Below are positions 32,746 through 41,496 of a stretch of DNA of 64,000 nt, one piece after another. Source of the stretch: an uncultured Pelagibacteraceae bacterium (GTDB taxonomy: Bacteria; Pseudomonadota; Alphaproteobacteria; Pelagibacterales; Pelagibacteraceae); the NCBI GenBank assembly GCA_902590395.1, contig CACIWQ010000002.1, forward strand, positions 1 to 64,000, read 5' to 3'. A model generated the notes under the pieces. It saw nothing but the letters and a program-made list of their open reading frames with translations, was not told where the DNA came from and searched no databases. The position numbers and the translations under genes are program-made. How positions within the stretch are numbered: the first letter of the stretch is position 1; every line of letters starts with the position of its first letter.

Positions 32746-33983
32746 TGAAATTTAAAAGAAAAATAATTCCTGATTCTAATTATTCTCCTAGTTTTATAAC
32801 TAAAAAAAGATTGTATGAAGACGAAATTGATTTTGATCAATTAAGATTATATCGACTAGATAGAATAAAAAAAGAATTGTCAAAAAAAGATATTGGCGCA
32901 TGCATTTTATTTGATCCTGTAAATATTCGATATGCTTTAGATTCAGTAAATATGAGTATATTTACTATGCATAATTTACATCGATATTGTTTTATTCCAG
33001 TAAATGGCCCGATAATTCTTTTTGAATTTTTTAATTGTGAACATTTGTCAAAGCATCTGAAATTAATAGATGAGATAAGACCGGGAATATCATGGGATTA
33101 TTTTGCTCATGGAGATCAAGTTGAAAAACAAATTAAAAAATGGACTAATGAAGTTCAAAATTTAATGAATCAAAATTGTGGAAAAAATAAAAGATTAGCT
33201 ATTGATGTATGTAATGGACCTGGTGTTTTAGCACTTAAAAAAATTGGATTGCAAATTATTGATGCAAAAGAAATAGTTGAACAAGCAAGAGTTATTAAGT
33301 CTAAAGAGGAAATTCAATGTATGAAAGCTTCTCTTGAAGTTTGTGAAAAAGGAGTTCGGTTGATGAGAAATGAATTAAAAGCTGGCATTACTGAAGATGA
33401 ACTTTGGTCTTTATTTCATAAAACAAATATTGAAAACGGAGGTGAGTGGATTGAATGCAGAATGTTAACTTCAGGACAAAGAACAAATCCATGGATGCAA
33501 GAAAGTAGTAATAAAGTTATTCAACAAGGTGAGATAGTTGCTTTCGATACCGACATGGTTGGCCTTTACGGATATTGCGCTGACATTTCAAGAACTTTTG
33601 TTGAAGGTCATAAATTTAATTCTGAACAAAAAAAATTATATCAATTGGCTATTGATCAAATAAATCATAATTCTGAATTAATTAAACCTGGTTTATCTTT
33701 TAAAGAATTTGTAAAAAAATCCTGGAAACTTCCAGAGCTTTATTATGACAATCGTTATAGCTGTATGTTGCATGGAATCGGTTTGTGTGATGAGTGGCCA
33801 ATGATTAAATATCCTACTGACGGTGGCCAACAAAGTGGACGGTTTAAAAAAAATATGACTGTAACAGTTGAATCATACATAGGAGAAGTTGGTGGTAAAG
33901 AAGGAGTAAAATTAGAACAACAATATATGGTTGGTGAAAATGGACTTGAATTGATGTCCCATCATCCTTTAGAAAATTTGTAG
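32745..33983 (+). CDS. M24-fold metalloenzyme with DMSP-lyase (DddP) residue pattern
   Basis: A 412-residue pita-bread-fold protein starting at ATG 32745, sharing one base with the Rieske stop (TAATG). Compared with peptidases of M24, it has the DddP-type blocks FDPVNIRYALDSVNM, GGEWIECRMLTSGQRTNPW, FDTDMVGLYGYCADIS and YSCMLHGIGLCDEWP. Candidate metal ligands are Asp268, Asp270, Asp280, His343, Glu376 and Glu391; Asp349 in HGIGLCD stands at the position of the DddP catalytic base, six after the His. DddP cleaves DMSP to DMS and acrylate. Ectoine hydrolase and creatinase are other M24 relatives, but lack this CDEW context, from memory. Confidence 0.72.
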   Translation: MKFKRKIIPDSNYSPSFITKKRLYEDEIDFDQLRLYRLDRIKKELSKKDIGACILFDPVNIRYALDSVNMSIFTMHNLHRYCFIPVNGPIILFEFFNCEHLSKHLKLIDEIRPGISWDYFAHGDQVEKQIKKWTNEVQNLMNQNCGKNKRLAIDVCNGPGVLALKKIGLQIIDAKEIVEQARVIKSKEEIQCMKASLEVCEKGVRLMRNELKAGITEDELWSLFHKTNIENGGEWIECRMLTSGQRTNPWMQESSNKVIQQGEIVAFDTDMVGLYGYCADISRTFVEGHKFNSEQKKLYQLAIDQINHNSELIKPGLSFKEFVKKSWKLPELYYDNRYSCMLHGIGLCDEWPMIKYPTDGGQQSGRFKKNMTVTVESYIGEVGGKEGVKLEQQYMVGENGLELMSHHPLENL

Positions 33984-33990
33984 TTTAAAA

Positions 33991-34842
33991 ATGAATAATA
34001 GATTAGAAACCATAGTCGATCTTAAAAAATATCCTATCCAGGATTTAGATTCTCCATTAATAAAAGAATTAATAAAAAAATGTAAAAGTGATTTAGATCA
34101 TTTTAGTTGTGCTACTATTCCTAATTTTATTTTACCCAAATCTTTAAAAATAATGAATACAGAGTTAGAAAAACAACTTGATGAAGTTTATATGTCAAAG
34201 CAAAGTATAAACGCATATTTATATTCAAAGGACGATCCTTCATTACCAAAAGATCATCCCAAAAGAATATTTATGGATCGTTATAATGGATATTTAAACT
34301 CAGATGTTTTTCCAAAAGATTCGGAGATGAAATTTCTTTATGAACAAGATGAACTTTTAAATTTTGTTTCGGCTTGTCTTGGAATATCACCAATTTATCG
34401 ATGGGCTGACCCTTTAGCTTGTCATGCTTATAATGTTATGAAACCAGACGGTATTCTTCCTTGGCATTTTGATAGCTGCGAATTTACTTTAAGTTTCATG
34501 ATACAAAAACCTGAAAAGGGTGGAATATTTGAGTATTGCCCTAACATACGTGAACCTGGAAATGAAAAATTAGAAGAAGTTAAAAAAGTACTTGATGGAG
34601 ATCGTAAAAGAGTTCGTCAATTAAAATTAGAACCGGGCGATCTTCAAATATTTAAAGGACGTTTTACTCTTCACCGTGTTACAAAAATAGAAGGGAAACG
34701 TTCTAGATATCTTTGTATACCAGCTTACGTACTTGATCCTTGGAGAGTAAATACTCCTGAGCATTCTAAAGCTATATATGGAAAAGTATTACCTATTCAT
34801 ATTGAAAGGAATAAACCTAGATCAGATGGTTTAGCTGATTAA
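33991..34842 (+). CDS. 2-oxoglutarate/Fe(II)-type oxygenase, copy 1
   Basis: A 283-residue protein with a jelly-roll 2OG oxygenase motif: His159-x-Asp161 in WHFDSCEFT, distal His228 in TLHRVTKIEG and Arg239 (KRSRY), which would hold 2-oxoglutarate. GDLQIFKGRF precedes the distal His, as in many 2OG enzymes. The family probably hydroxylates a small molecule; related sequences are sometimes annotated as ArpA-like. It is 7 bases after the M24 gene and is homologous to the next gene along its whole length (EKGG.FEY, GDRK, LQIFKGRF, HRVTKIEG.SRY, PEHSK), a tandem duplication. Confidence 0.72.
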   Translation: MNNRLETIVDLKKYPIQDLDSPLIKELIKKCKSDLDHFSCATIPNFILPKSLKIMNTELEKQLDEVYMSKQSINAYLYSKDDPSLPKDHPKRIFMDRYNGYLNSDVFPKDSEMKFLYEQDELLNFVSACLGISPIYRWADPLACHAYNVMKPDGILPWHFDSCEFTLSFMIQKPEKGGIFEYCPNIREPGNEKLEEVKKVLDGDRKRVRQLKLEPGDLQIFKGRFTLHRVTKIEGKRSRYLCIPAYVLDPWRVNTPEHSKAIYGKVLPIHIERNKPRSDGLAD

Positions 34843-34844
34843 AC

Positions 34845-35687
34845 ATGGATTTAGATAAGATAATAAATTTAGAAAAATATCCAATAAACGATGTCAGGTC
34901 TTTAAAATATAAGGAATTAACCAATTATACTAGAAAACAACTTAATGAGGATGGTTGTTGTGTTCTTCCTAATTTTATTAAGTCAGATTCTATTAAAAGA
35001 ATGAAAGATGAAGTGGATAGAAATTTAAGTAAAATTTATTTTACAAGTGATAAACACAACCCTTATTTTACAAAAGAAGATAAATCTCTTCCTGAAAATC
35101 ATCCAAAAAGAATATTTACTGTTAGACAAAGTGGTTACTTAAATTCAGATGACTTAGAAAAAGATTCAGATCTAAATAAGTTTTACGATTTAGAAGAAAT
35201 GTTAAAATTTGTATCAGATAGTCTTGAAGTATTTCCTCTTTACACATGGGCAGATCCGCTCGGTAAAAACCCATACAGCGTTATGCATACTGACCACTAT
35301 TTTCCTTGGCACTTTGATGGGAATGAATTTACTTTAAGTATTTTAGTTCAAAAAGCAGAAAAGGGAGGATTTTTTGAGTATGCCCCAGATTTGAGAAGTA
35401 GGGATAATGAAAACTTTGAAGAAGTCAGCAAAGTTTTAAAAGGTGATAGAAAAAAAATTAAATCCTTAAATTTAAAACCTGGTGATTTACAAATTTTTAA
35501 AGGAAGATTTTCAATGCACCGAGTAACAAAAATTGAAGGTAAAATATCCAGATATATTGCTTTACCCTGTTATGTAAAAGATCCTTTAAAGATTAATAAA
35601 CCAGAACATTCTAAACAAGTTTATGGAAAAGCCTTGCCAATTCATTTTGAAAGAGAGAATATTCAAGGGGATGGATTAATAGACTGA
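34845..35687 (+). CDS. 2-oxoglutarate/Fe(II)-type oxygenase, copy 2
   Basis: A 280-residue paralogue of the preceding gene. It retains His156-x-Asp158 (WHFDGNEFT), distal His225 (SMHRVTKIEG) and the Arg in ISRY, so both copies look active. The two differ most around the substrate-facing strand (ADPLACHAYNVMKPDGILP in copy 1, ADPLGKNPYSVMHTDHYFP in copy 2), suggesting different substrates or sequential oxidations of one substrate. Gap to copy 1 is 2 bases; its stop overlaps the next start (ATGA at 35687). Confidence 0.72.
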   Translation: MDLDKIINLEKYPINDVRSLKYKELTNYTRKQLNEDGCCVLPNFIKSDSIKRMKDEVDRNLSKIYFTSDKHNPYFTKEDKSLPENHPKRIFTVRQSGYLNSDDLEKDSDLNKFYDLEEMLKFVSDSLEVFPLYTWADPLGKNPYSVMHTDHYFPWHFDGNEFTLSILVQKAEKGGFFEYAPDLRSRDNENFEEVSKVLKGDRKKIKSLNLKPGDLQIFKGRFSMHRVTKIEGKISRYIALPCYVKDPLKINKPEHSKQVYGKALPIHFERENIQGDGLID

Positions 35688-36418
35688 TGAAAAAAAATAT
35701 TAATGAAGCTGAATGGAAAGTAAGAGTTGATCTTGCGGCTATGTTTAGACTAACTCATATGATGGGTTGGGATGATACGGTTTGGAATCATATAACTGCA
35801 AGAACTCCTGGAACAGATCATACTTTTTTTATGCATCAATTTGGACTTGTTTATGAAGAAATAAAAGCCTCCAACTTAATTAAAGTAGATGAAAATGGTA
35901 AAATTCTTGAAGGGCCTTCTGATGTTAATACAGCCGGATTTATAATTCATAGCGCTGTACATTTAAATCATCCAAAAAATAAATTTGTTTTTCATGCTCA
36001 TCCTCCAAAAGCTATAGCAGCAACAGCATTAAAAGATGGAATTCCATATTTAGTTCAGGACTCAGCAATGCTCTATGGAAAAGTTGGTTATCATGATTGG
36101 GAAGGTTTATCGATTGATAAAGATGAAAGATTCAGAATTGCTGAAAATCTTGGAGAAAATAAAGTCTTAATTATGAAAAATCATGGTTTGCTAACTGTCG
36201 GTGAAACCGCAGGTGAATCTTTTATGAATATGTATTATGCGGTAAGAATGTGTGAAGTCGCTACTCAAGCTCAAGGCTCTGGTTTAAAATTAGAAACTTC
36301 AACTAAAGAATTATGGGAAAAATCACAAAAGCAATATGATGCTTTTTCGCCAGGACCAAATGAATGGCCAGCTTTACTCAGAAGATGTGATGCTGTCGAT
36401 CCTTCGTACAAAGAATAA
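35687..36418 (+). CDS. Class II aldolase/adducin-family protein
   Basis: A 243-residue zinc aldolase-like fold. Zinc-type histidines are in FHAHPPKA (about residue 103) and NHGLLTVGE (about 165), and the N-terminus WNHITARTPGTDHTFFMHQFG has the G/T-x-G substrate-phosphate type loop region. Family members cleave or epimerise hydroxy-carbonyl compounds, usually phosphorylated sugars, but many oxygenase-linked copies act on non-phosphorylated substrates. Here it follows two oxygenases and precedes a 3-hydroxy-acid dehydrogenase, so retro-aldol cleavage of a hydroxylated intermediate is a reasonable guess. Confidence 0.8.
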   Translation: MKKNINEAEWKVRVDLAAMFRLTHMMGWDDTVWNHITARTPGTDHTFFMHQFGLVYEEIKASNLIKVDENGKILEGPSDVNTAGFIIHSAVHLNHPKNKFVFHAHPPKAIAATALKDGIPYLVQDSAMLYGKVGYHDWEGLSIDKDERFRIAENLGENKVLIMKNHGLLTVGETAGESFMNMYYAVRMCEVATQAQGSGLKLETSTKELWEKSQKQYDAFSPGPNEWPALLRRCDAVDPSYKE

Positions 36419-36420
36419 TT

Positions 36421-37368
36421 ATGCCAAATATTATAAATAAAGTTGCCATCATAGGCACTGGAGTTATTGGAGCCGGTTGGATTATTAGATGTTTAGCTCA
36501 CAATAAAAAAGTTGTTGCTTTTGACAAAGACCTAAAATTAAAAAAAAAATTAGTTTCTGAGATAAAACGTACTTGGCCTTATGTAAAAAAATTATTTAAT
36601 AAAAAGAAACTTAATTTGAAAAATTTTAAATATGTCACTTCAATAGAAAACGCTCTTGAAGAAGCTGACTTTATTCAGGAATGTGCAACAGAAAATTATA
36701 AAATAAAAACAAAGTTAATGGGTATTATTGGTAAATATGCAAAGCCTAATGCTATTATTTCATCTAGCTCATCTGGATTGCTCCCGACCAGAATATATTC
36801 TAAATGTAAAAATCAAGCACGAACAATGATTGGGCATCCTTTTAATCCTGTTTATATGTGCCCTGGAGTTGAGATCGTCCCTGGAAAAAAAACGAAAAAG
36901 AAATTTTTAAATAAAGCTAATCAATTTTACAAATCAATATCAATGAATCCAATCATGGTAAAAAAAGAATTGCCTGGTTATTTAGCAGACAGACTTCAAG
37001 AAGCTTTGTGGAGAGAAGCTTTGCATATAGTCAATGAAGGTTATGCATCAACTAAAGATTTGGATAGATCAATTGAAGATGGGCCAGGTTTAAGGTGGTC
37101 ATTAATGGGAATATTTTTAACTTATCATTTAGCTGGCGGCAAAGCAGGAATGAAACATATGCTGGAACAATTTGGTCCTGCATTAAAATTACCTTGGACT
37201 AAATTGAAAGCTCCAAAACTTTCTAAAAAATTATCATCAAGAGTTATCACAGGTACTAGACAACAGGCGAAAGGAAAGTCTGTTGCTATGATTTCTAATA
37301 TAAGAGATGAATATTTGGTTAATCTTCAAAAACTTAGAAAAAAATACGAAAATAAAATTAGAAAATGA
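36421..37368 (+). CDS. 3-hydroxyacyl-CoA dehydrogenase-fold enzyme, L-carnitine dehydrogenase-like
   Basis: A 315-residue NAD enzyme: Rossmann loop IIGTGVIGAGW (residues 10-20), EEADFIQECATEN, SSSSGLLPT and catalytic GHPFNPVYMCPGVEIV (about 138-153). The C-terminal block ADRLQEALWREALHIVNEGYAST then GPGLRWSLMGIFLTYHLAGGKAGMKHMLEQFGPALKLPWTKL closely follows bacterial L-carnitine dehydrogenases, which oxidise the 3-hydroxyl of carnitine. The substrate may be carnitine or another beta-hydroxy betaine; no dehydrocarnitine-cleavage enzyme is seen nearby. Two bases after the aldolase; its end overlaps the next start (ATGA). Confidence 0.8.
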   Translation: MPNIINKVAIIGTGVIGAGWIIRCLAHNKKVVAFDKDLKLKKKLVSEIKRTWPYVKKLFNKKKLNLKNFKYVTSIENALEEADFIQECATENYKIKTKLMGIIGKYAKPNAIISSSSSGLLPTRIYSKCKNQARTMIGHPFNPVYMCPGVEIVPGKKTKKKFLNKANQFYKSISMNPIMVKKELPGYLADRLQEALWREALHIVNEGYASTKDLDRSIEDGPGLRWSLMGIFLTYHLAGGKAGMKHMLEQFGPALKLPWTKLKAPKLSKKLSSRVITGTRQQAKGKSVAMISNIRDEYLVNLQKLRKKYENKIRK

Positions 37369-38585
37369 CCTCCATAAATAAATTAAACGATATTGTAGAT
37401 AATGGACTTTGTATTGGCTGCGGGCTTTGTCAAAGTATTGCTGGTAAAAAAAATATAGAAGTATCAATGACTGCTAAGGGCAGACTTGAGCCAAAAGAAA
37501 TAGGTAAAATTAGTCCAGAAGTTTTTAATAAAATATTAAATGTTTGTCCTGGAACAATAGTTGAGGGACTCCCTAAAGAAGAGGTTGATTCTAATTCTGA
37601 AAATAATCTTGTATGGGGATATTATTTATCTCTTTTCTATTCATGGTCTACCGATAAAAAAATAAGATTTGAAAGCTCGACAGGCGGCTTGCTAAATGGA
37701 TTATCTCTTTATTTGCTAGAATCAAAAAAAGTAAAATTCATTATGCATACGGATGCTAATCCAAAAAAACCAATGCGTAGTGTGTCTAAATTTAGTTATA
37801 ATAAGGAAGAACTTTTGGGAAATGAAAGTCGTTCAAGATATGGCCCCGCCTCACCCTTGGACAGATTTCATGAAGCTCTTGATTTAAAACAACCTTTTGC
37901 TTTTGTTGGTAAACCTTGTGATATCAGTGCAGTTAGACAACTTGCTAAAATAGATTCTAGAGTAAATAAACTTTGTAAATATTTATTAACTTTAGTATGC
38001 GGAGGATTTGCTGAATTTACCAAATCACAAGATTTTATTGAAAGTTTTAAAGTGAAAGAAGATGAATTGTCTATTTTTAGATATAGAGGTTATGGAAATC
38101 CAGGAAGAATGTATATTAAAACAAAAGATGGTCGTGAACATGATCGGGAATATAATTCTTTTTGGGGTGAAGAATCCACATGGAGAGTTCCTTTTAGATG
38201 TAAAATATGTCCTGACGCGATTGGTGAAAGTGCTGATGTAGCTGCCCTTGATACTTGGAGAGGTGGATCTCCTAAAGGAGAAGATGAAGGTTTTAATGCA
38301 GCCATTGTCAGAACTAAAAAAGGAATGGATTTAATAAATAGTGCTGCCAAAGCTGGATTTATTCACATTGGAGATAAATTAAAAATAGAAGATATTGATG
38401 ACTTCCAACCTCACCAGGTTAATAAAAAAAAAGCAGTTTATGCAAGACATTTAGGAATGAAAAAAAATGACGTACCTACCATCAATACAAAAGGATTAAG
38501 AATTAAAGAATTATATAAACTAAATAGTGAAGATTTTAATAAAAAAGAAGAAGCGGGTGTGAGTAAAAGATTAAAAAAAATTTAA
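37365..38585 (+). CDS. FrhB/FdhB-family iron-sulfur flavoprotein (coenzyme F420 hydrogenase beta-like)
   Basis: A 406-residue protein with an N-terminal cluster motif CIGCGLC (Cys16, 19, 22) and a later Cys-Pro (NVCPG), a FrhB N-terminal domain (SSTGGLLNGLSLYLLESKKV) and the FrhB/FdhB C-terminal domain with FVGKPCDISAVRQL and CKICPDAIGESADVA LDTW. The family binds FAD and FeS and moves electrons between flavin and iron-sulfur carriers; in bacteria it is not F420-specific. It ends the oxygenase operon, which lacks an ordinary Rieske reductase, so a role as electron donor is possible. Convergent with ALDH by a shared TTAA. Confidence 0.82.
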   Translation: MTSINKLNDIVDNGLCIGCGLCQSIAGKKNIEVSMTAKGRLEPKEIGKISPEVFNKILNVCPGTIVEGLPKEEVDSNSENNLVWGYYLSLFYSWSTDKKIRFESSTGGLLNGLSLYLLESKKVKFIMHTDANPKKPMRSVSKFSYNKEELLGNESRSRYGPASPLDRFHEALDLKQPFAFVGKPCDISAVRQLAKIDSRVNKLCKYLLTLVCGGFAEFTKSQDFIESFKVKEDELSIFRYRGYGNPGRMYIKTKDGREHDREYNSFWGEESTWRVPFRCKICPDAIGESADVAALDTWRGGSPKGEDEGFNAAIVRTKKGMDLINSAAKAGFIHIGDKLKIEDIDDFQPHQVNKKKAVYARHLGMKKNDVPTINTKGLRIKELYKLNSEDFNKKEEAGVSKRLKKI

Positions 38586-40015
38586 TTCCAACCACCGACT
38601 GTTTTAACTTCTAAAAATTCTATAAGGCCTTCAGTTCCAGCTTCTCGTCCAATGCCAGAATGTTTATATCCACCAAAAGGAGAAGCGACAGCTATACCCA
38701 CTCCATTAACATCAACCATTCCAGATCTAAGTTTTCTTGCAACTCTTTGAACTTTTTTTTTATCTTGTGTTTGAATATAATTTGTCAAACCGTAAGGCGT
38801 ATCATTTGCTATTGAAATAGCTTCTTCTTCATTTTCAAAAGGAATTATAGATAGCACTGGGCCAAAAATTTCAGTTCTCGCTATCTCCATTTGATTGTTA
38901 ACATCAGCAAAAACAGTTGGTTTTACATAATAACCCTTTTCTAAACCTTTAGGTTTGCCAGTTCCTCCCGCAACTAATTTTGCTCCCTCATCTATTCCTT
39001 TTTGAATTAAAGTTTGAATCTTATTAAATTGCACTTCAGAAACCACTGGTCCAATATGATCGCCATCTTTTTGTGGTGAATCTACCTTCGTATCATTTGC
39101 TAATTTTTTTACTTTTTCTACAGTTTCATTATAAATTGATTTTTCAACAAGCATTCTTGTGGGAGCATTACAAGATTGTCCTGAATTTCTAAAACATCTT
39201 AGAACGCCTCTTGCTACTGCCTCTGAATCGGCGTCTTTAAAAATTATATTCGCACCTTTTCCACCTAATTCTAAACTTATTCTTTTAAAATCTTTTGCGG
39301 CATTTTGAGAAATTAATGCACCAGCTCTTGTTGATCCCGTAAAAGAAATCATGTCAACGTCAGGGTGGCTGGTTAAAGCATCGCCCGTAGTAGCTCCATC
39401 TCCATTTACTAAATTAAAAACACCAGAAGGAAATTTTGCCTCATCTATCATTTCCGCAAGTAACATTGATGACAAAGGTGCTACCTCTGATGGTTTTAGA
39501 ACTACCGTGCATGCTGATGCTAGCGCAGGAATTACTTTTAAATTAACTTGATTAATTGGCCAATTCCAAGGTGTAATTAAGGCACAAACTCCTTTTGGTT
39601 CATATAATAATTTTTGATTATTTTTTTCTTCTCCTAAGTCTTTTTCAAATTTAAAATCTTTTAATATATTTTTGAAGGATTTAATGTGACTAGCTCCTGT
39701 TGCTGCTTGCATTTCTGTAGAAAATTTCATAGGAGCTCCCATTTCAAGAGTAATAAGTTTTGCCATCTCAGCCCATCGTTTTTTATAAACAACATACAAT
39801 TTTTCTAATAATTCTAATCTCTCTTCTTTTTTCGAGAAAGCCCATGTTTCAAAAGCTTTTTTTGCTGCTCTAACCGCCTTATCAATATCCTTTTTTCCTC
39901 CAAGAGATATTTCTGCACAAGGTTCTTCATTTGACGGATCAATTACTTTGTAATTTCTCGGTTCTAATGGAGCAATCCATTTTCCATCAATATAAAAATT
40001 CTTTTTATCTAACAT
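38582..40015 (-). CDS. NAD(P)-dependent aldehyde dehydrogenase
   Basis: A 477-residue ALDH. ALITPWNWPINQVNLKVIPALASACTVVLKPSE is the cofactor-binding start; catalytic Glu in LELGGKGANIIF (near residue 248) and nucleophile Cys282 in GQSCNAPTRML are present; EIFGPVLSIIPFENEEEAI and NDTPYGLTNYI complete the signature. Aldehyde unknown. It is convergent with the oxygenase operon and stands upstream of the RamB-like regulator only in the sense of sharing strand; 56 bases separate them, so it may be the regulator's downstream neighbour. It could finish the oxidation of an aldehyde released by the aldolase or the demethylations. Confidence 0.92.
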   Translation of the reverse strand: MLDKKNFYIDGKWIAPLEPRNYKVIDPSNEEPCAEISLGGKKDIDKAVRAAKKAFETWAFSKKEERLELLEKLYVVYKKRWAEMAKLITLEMGAPMKFSTEMQAATGASHIKSFKNILKDFKFEKDLGEEKNNQKLLYEPKGVCALITPWNWPINQVNLKVIPALASACTVVLKPSEVAPLSSMLLAEMIDEAKFPSGVFNLVNGDGATTGDALTSHPDVDMISFTGSTRAGALISQNAAKDFKRISLELGGKGANIIFKDADSEAVARGVLRCFRNSGQSCNAPTRMLVEKSIYNETVEKVKKLANDTKVDSPQKDGDHIGPVVSEVQFNKIQTLIQKGIDEGAKLVAGGTGKPKGLEKGYYVKPTVFADVNNQMEIARTEIFGPVLSIIPFENEEEAISIANDTPYGLTNYIQTQDKKKVQRVARKLRSGMVDVNGVGIAVASPFGGYKHSGIGREAGTEGLIEFLEVKTVGGWN

Positions 40016-40071
40016 AATAGTAAAATATCTTATCTTTTTAATTTTGCAAACAATAATTCAATTTTTTTAAA

Positions 40072-41496
40072 CTAATCTGCAACATAAACTGATATTCCTC
40101 TTTTATTGAGATCTATATCAAATTTTTTATGAAGTGGTGGAAATGCCCTTTGTTGACAATCCATACGATCGCAAGTTCTACAATTTACTCCTATAGGTGT
40201 TTCGGTTTTTTTATCATTTAGATTTAAAGAATCTGCATAAACAAAATCTTTAGCATGTTTAACCTGACACCCTAAACCTATAGACAATAGAGTTTTTTCC
40301 ATTCCGTGTTTTCCAATACCCTTTTCTACTGTTCTCGCAATACAAACATATTTTTCTCCATTTGACATTTTTGATACTGCTGCATTGATCTTGCCTGGCA
40401 TTGTAAAAGCTTTATAAATGTTCCATCGTGGACAAGCTCCTCCATACCGTGGTATTTCTATCCCTGATAAAGAAAATCTTTTAGAAATATTTCCAGCAAC
40501 GTCAGCTCGGAGCATATGAAAAGGAATACCTTTCATTTTGGGATTTTGGAGACACGTAAGTCTATGCGCAACCTGCTCAAATGAAACTGCAAACGTATTT
40601 TGTAAAAGTTCGACATCGTATCTTTGTTTAATGCACTCTTCATAAAATGGTTTGTATGGCATTATTATTGCCGCTCCAACATAATTAAGCAAGGCAACTT
40701 TAGATAATTTTTTTGACTCTTCGCTAGGAAAAGAAAATGTGTTTAAATATCCGTCTACAATATCAGTTATCTCTAATTGGGCCACATGTGCTCCTGCATA
40801 TAATTTTTTAGTTTCAAGATTTAAGTAGTCAGAAACAAGGAAAATTTTTTTATCTTCATCGTATTGTTTCGTAAATGGTTTGTTTTCGTCGGGCACAACA
40901 TCTTTTACTTCAATTTTATGTTTGTTAAATAAATATTCACATATTGAAGAATAACCAACTCGATTATTAGTTTGAATTTTGTTAAATAAATTACCAGCAA
41001 ATTCTTCTAATTTTGGAAAGTAATTTTCGTTTTCTTGTATGAAGTCCGCAACTACCTCGCCAGGAAATGAATTTTTTCTGTTGTCTATAAATTTGCCTGA
41101 TATATTTTCAACCTTGCTAACTATATCCTGGTTTTTTTTTCTATAACCATCTCCAAGTTTAACCAATGCTTTTGCAATTAAAGGATTGCTGTTGACCAAT
41201 TGTTTAACGTCAAAATTTGTTATGTCTAAATTTTCAAACAAATTATCTCCAAGCAAATCCATTAAATTTTGATACAGATTTGTATCCATTTTTTTTGATA
41301 TGTCAGATAAATCAACTTTTAGTTCGTTTGCCATTTTTAATAATAAATCCACATTTATTTTACGTTTGCCACTTTCCATTAAGTTGAGGTAACTCGGTGA
41401 TATGGATAACTTTTTTGATAAATCGGCCTGCGTTATACCGAGCTTTCTTCTTTTGGCCCTTATTTTATGGCCTATTTGCAAGTCTATTTGATTCAT
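40072..41496 (-). CDS. RamB/ScfR-type XRE regulator of short-chain fatty-acid or glyoxylate metabolism
   Basis: A 474-residue regulator with an N-terminal XRE HTH (residues 8-62: IGHKIRAKRRKLGITQADLSKKLSISPSYL NLMESGKRKI), a middle ImmA/IrrE-like metallopeptidase-type domain (about 160-300) and the C-terminal DUF2083 domain with GVNCRTCDRMDCQQRAFPP, a Cys-rich block. RamB in actinobacteria controls aceA and aceB; here the gene diverges from isocitrate lyase, matching that role. Direct and inverted ATTTACA repeats lie between the two, including a pair beginning at the base after its own ATG, so autoregulation is likely. Confidence 0.88.
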   Translation of the reverse strand: MNQIDLQIGHKIRAKRRKLGITQADLSKKLSISPSYLNLMESGKRKINVDLLLKMANELKVDLSDISKKMDTNLYQNLMDLLGDNLFENLDITNFDVKQLVNSNPLIAKALVKLGDGYRKKNQDIVSKVENISGKFIDNRKNSFPGEVVADFIQENENYFPKLEEFAGNLFNKIQTNNRVGYSSICEYLFNKHKIEVKDVVPDENKPFTKQYDEDKKIFLVSDYLNLETKKLYAGAHVAQLEITDIVDGYLNTFSFPSEESKKLSKVALLNYVGAAIIMPYKPFYEECIKQRYDVELLQNTFAVSFEQVAHRLTCLQNPKMKGIPFHMLRADVAGNISKRFSLSGIEIPRYGGACPRWNIYKAFTMPGKINAAVSKMSNGEKYVCIARTVEKGIGKHGMEKTLLSIGLGCQVKHAKDFVYADSLNLNDKKTETPIGVNCRTCDRMDCQQRAFPPLHKKFDIDLNKRGISVYVAD

